From Halostella litorea (lineage in GTDB: Archaea; Halobacteriota; Halobacteria; Halobacteriales; Natronoarchaeaceae): a stretch of DNA of 64,000 bases. Below the pieces are notes generated by a model that saw only the letters and a program-made list of their open reading frames with translations, was not told the DNA's origin and ran no database searches. The translations under genes were made by a program, and so were the position numbers. Within the stretch, counting starts at the first letter, position 1. Each line of letters opens with the position of its first letter. This document shows, one piece after another, positions 63,483 through 64,000 of the stretch. Location: positions 124,001 to 188,000 of the forward strand of contig NZ_SJER01000004.1 in NCBI RefSeq assembly GCF_004785955.1, written 5' to 3'.

Positions 63483-64000
63483 GTGACCGATTCGACGGGC
63501 GGGACGGAGACGGCGACGAGCGCCGCGCGGCAGCGAAGCGGCCGGACGCGGTGGGCGCTGGTCGCGGGGGCGAGCCTCGTCTCCGTCGCGCTGGGTGCGT
63601 ACGAGATATCGCCGGCGAGCGTGACGCCGCTGGTCCGCGAGTCGCTGGGGGTCGGGGACGCCGCCGCGGGGCTCGTCGTCAGCGTGATGTTCGGCACCGC
63701 CGTCGTGGCGAGCCTGCCGATCGGGGCGATGCTCGACCGGACCGACTCCCGGCGGGCCGTCGCTGTCGCCGTGCTCGTCCTCTTCGTCGCGGGCGTCTGG
63801 GGCTGGATCGCCGGCGAGCGCGGGGCGTTCCTTTCCGTGCTCGGCTCGCGGATCCTCGGCGGCGTGGCGTACGTCGTCGTGTGGAACGCCAGCATCGACA
63901 TCGTCAGCGAGGCCGTCACCGGCGCTCGCCGCGCCACCGCCGTCGGCGTGTTCACCGCCAGCGGCCCGGTCGGGTTCGCGCTCGGGCAAAGCACCGCGCC
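63483..64000 (+). CDS. major facilitator superfamily transporter, truncated by window end
   Basis: The visible 172 residues contain the first five or so spans (WALVAGASLVSVALGAYEISPAS, GLVVSVMFGTAVVASLPIG) with the MFS loop MLDRTDSRRAV after span 2, and later RILGGVAYVVVWNASIDIV. The protein continues past 64000. GTG 63483 was chosen (VTDSTGGTE); an in-frame ATG at 63456 adds nine residues. Confidence 0.88.
   Translation, partial: MTDSTGGTETATSAARQRSGRTRWALVAGASLVSVALGAYEISPASVTPLVRESLGVGDAAAGLVVSVMFGTAVVASLPIGAMLDRTDSRRAVAVAVLVLFVAGVWGWIAGERGAFLSVLGSRILGGVAYVVVWNASIDIVSEAVTGARRATAVGVFTASGPVGFALGQSTA

Overview
The window is high-GC euryarchaeal DNA, almost certainly from a halophilic archaeon (class Halobacteria). 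Its proteins are rich in Asp and Glu and poor in Lys. Many genes have a TATA-like box about 25-30 bp before the first codon, as expected for leaderless transcripts. Recognised families include bacterio-opsin-activator type HTH regulators, a HalOD1-like domain, CPxC zinc-ribbon microproteins and DUF2249 modules. I saw no rRNA, tRNA, CRISPR array or intact insertion sequence.

Region 1 (1-20.1 kb): a PPOX-family flavoprotein, then a hydantoinase/5-oxoprolinase cluster. It has one HyuA, four different HyuB paralogues (three on +, one on -), an M24 Xaa-Pro dipeptidase with all five metal ligands, a small cupin and a DUF3830 protein. Next comes a dipeptide/oligopeptide ABC importer (two ATPases and two permeases on -, a Tat-lipoprotein binding protein divergently on +) and an IclR regulator. 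The layout suggests uptake of peptides, cleavage of X-Pro, and opening of cyclic amides.

Region 2 (20.1-44.1 kb): amino-acid catabolism and its electron transfer. Genes are a membrane Fe-S oxidoreductase of the EtfAB:menaquinone oxidoreductase type, an SDR, an aminotransferase, a DUF1152 protein, a RocA-type aldehyde dehydrogenase, two sodium/solute symporters of the PutP type, a DAO-family flavoenzyme, a cupin, an ADH-synthase/FBP-aldolase homologue, EtfBA, a small winged-helix protein, an ornithine-cyclodeaminase-family reductase, a proline-racemase-family protein with a Cys/Thr active site (the trans-3-hydroxy-L-proline dehydratase signature), a second IclR, proline dehydrogenase and a second aldehyde dehydrogenase. 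Together these can be read as trans-3-hydroxyproline -> pyrroline-2-carboxylate -> proline -> P5C -> glutamate, with electrons passing through flavoproteins to quinone. A palindromic element, ATTAC-N12-GTAAT, occurs at 20139, 20210, 35642 and 40908, always in intergenic DNA next to these genes. This makes a single unrecognised regulon plausible.

Region 3 (44.1-52.4 kb): a four-module DUF2249 protein, a MOSC protein, a TRIC/UPF0126 channel, a small membrane protein, an HTH-10 regulator, and an arsenic locus. The arsenic locus is arsR on -, then arsD, a two-domain arsA and two Cys-tailed small proteins on +, with no efflux pump in the window.

Region 4 (52.4-64 kb): mostly housekeeping genes (DUF21/CBS membrane protein, methyltransferase, DHFR, GNAT, inositol monophosphatase-like, Na+/Ca2+ exchanger-like, UspA, HTH and HalOD1-like proteins, a truncated MFS transporter). 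Within it are two operons that begin at DtxR/IdeR-like palindromes (54843 and 56100) and open with tiny ORFs of 29 and 32 codons. These were not in the supplied long-ORF list and look like iron-regulated leader microproteins.
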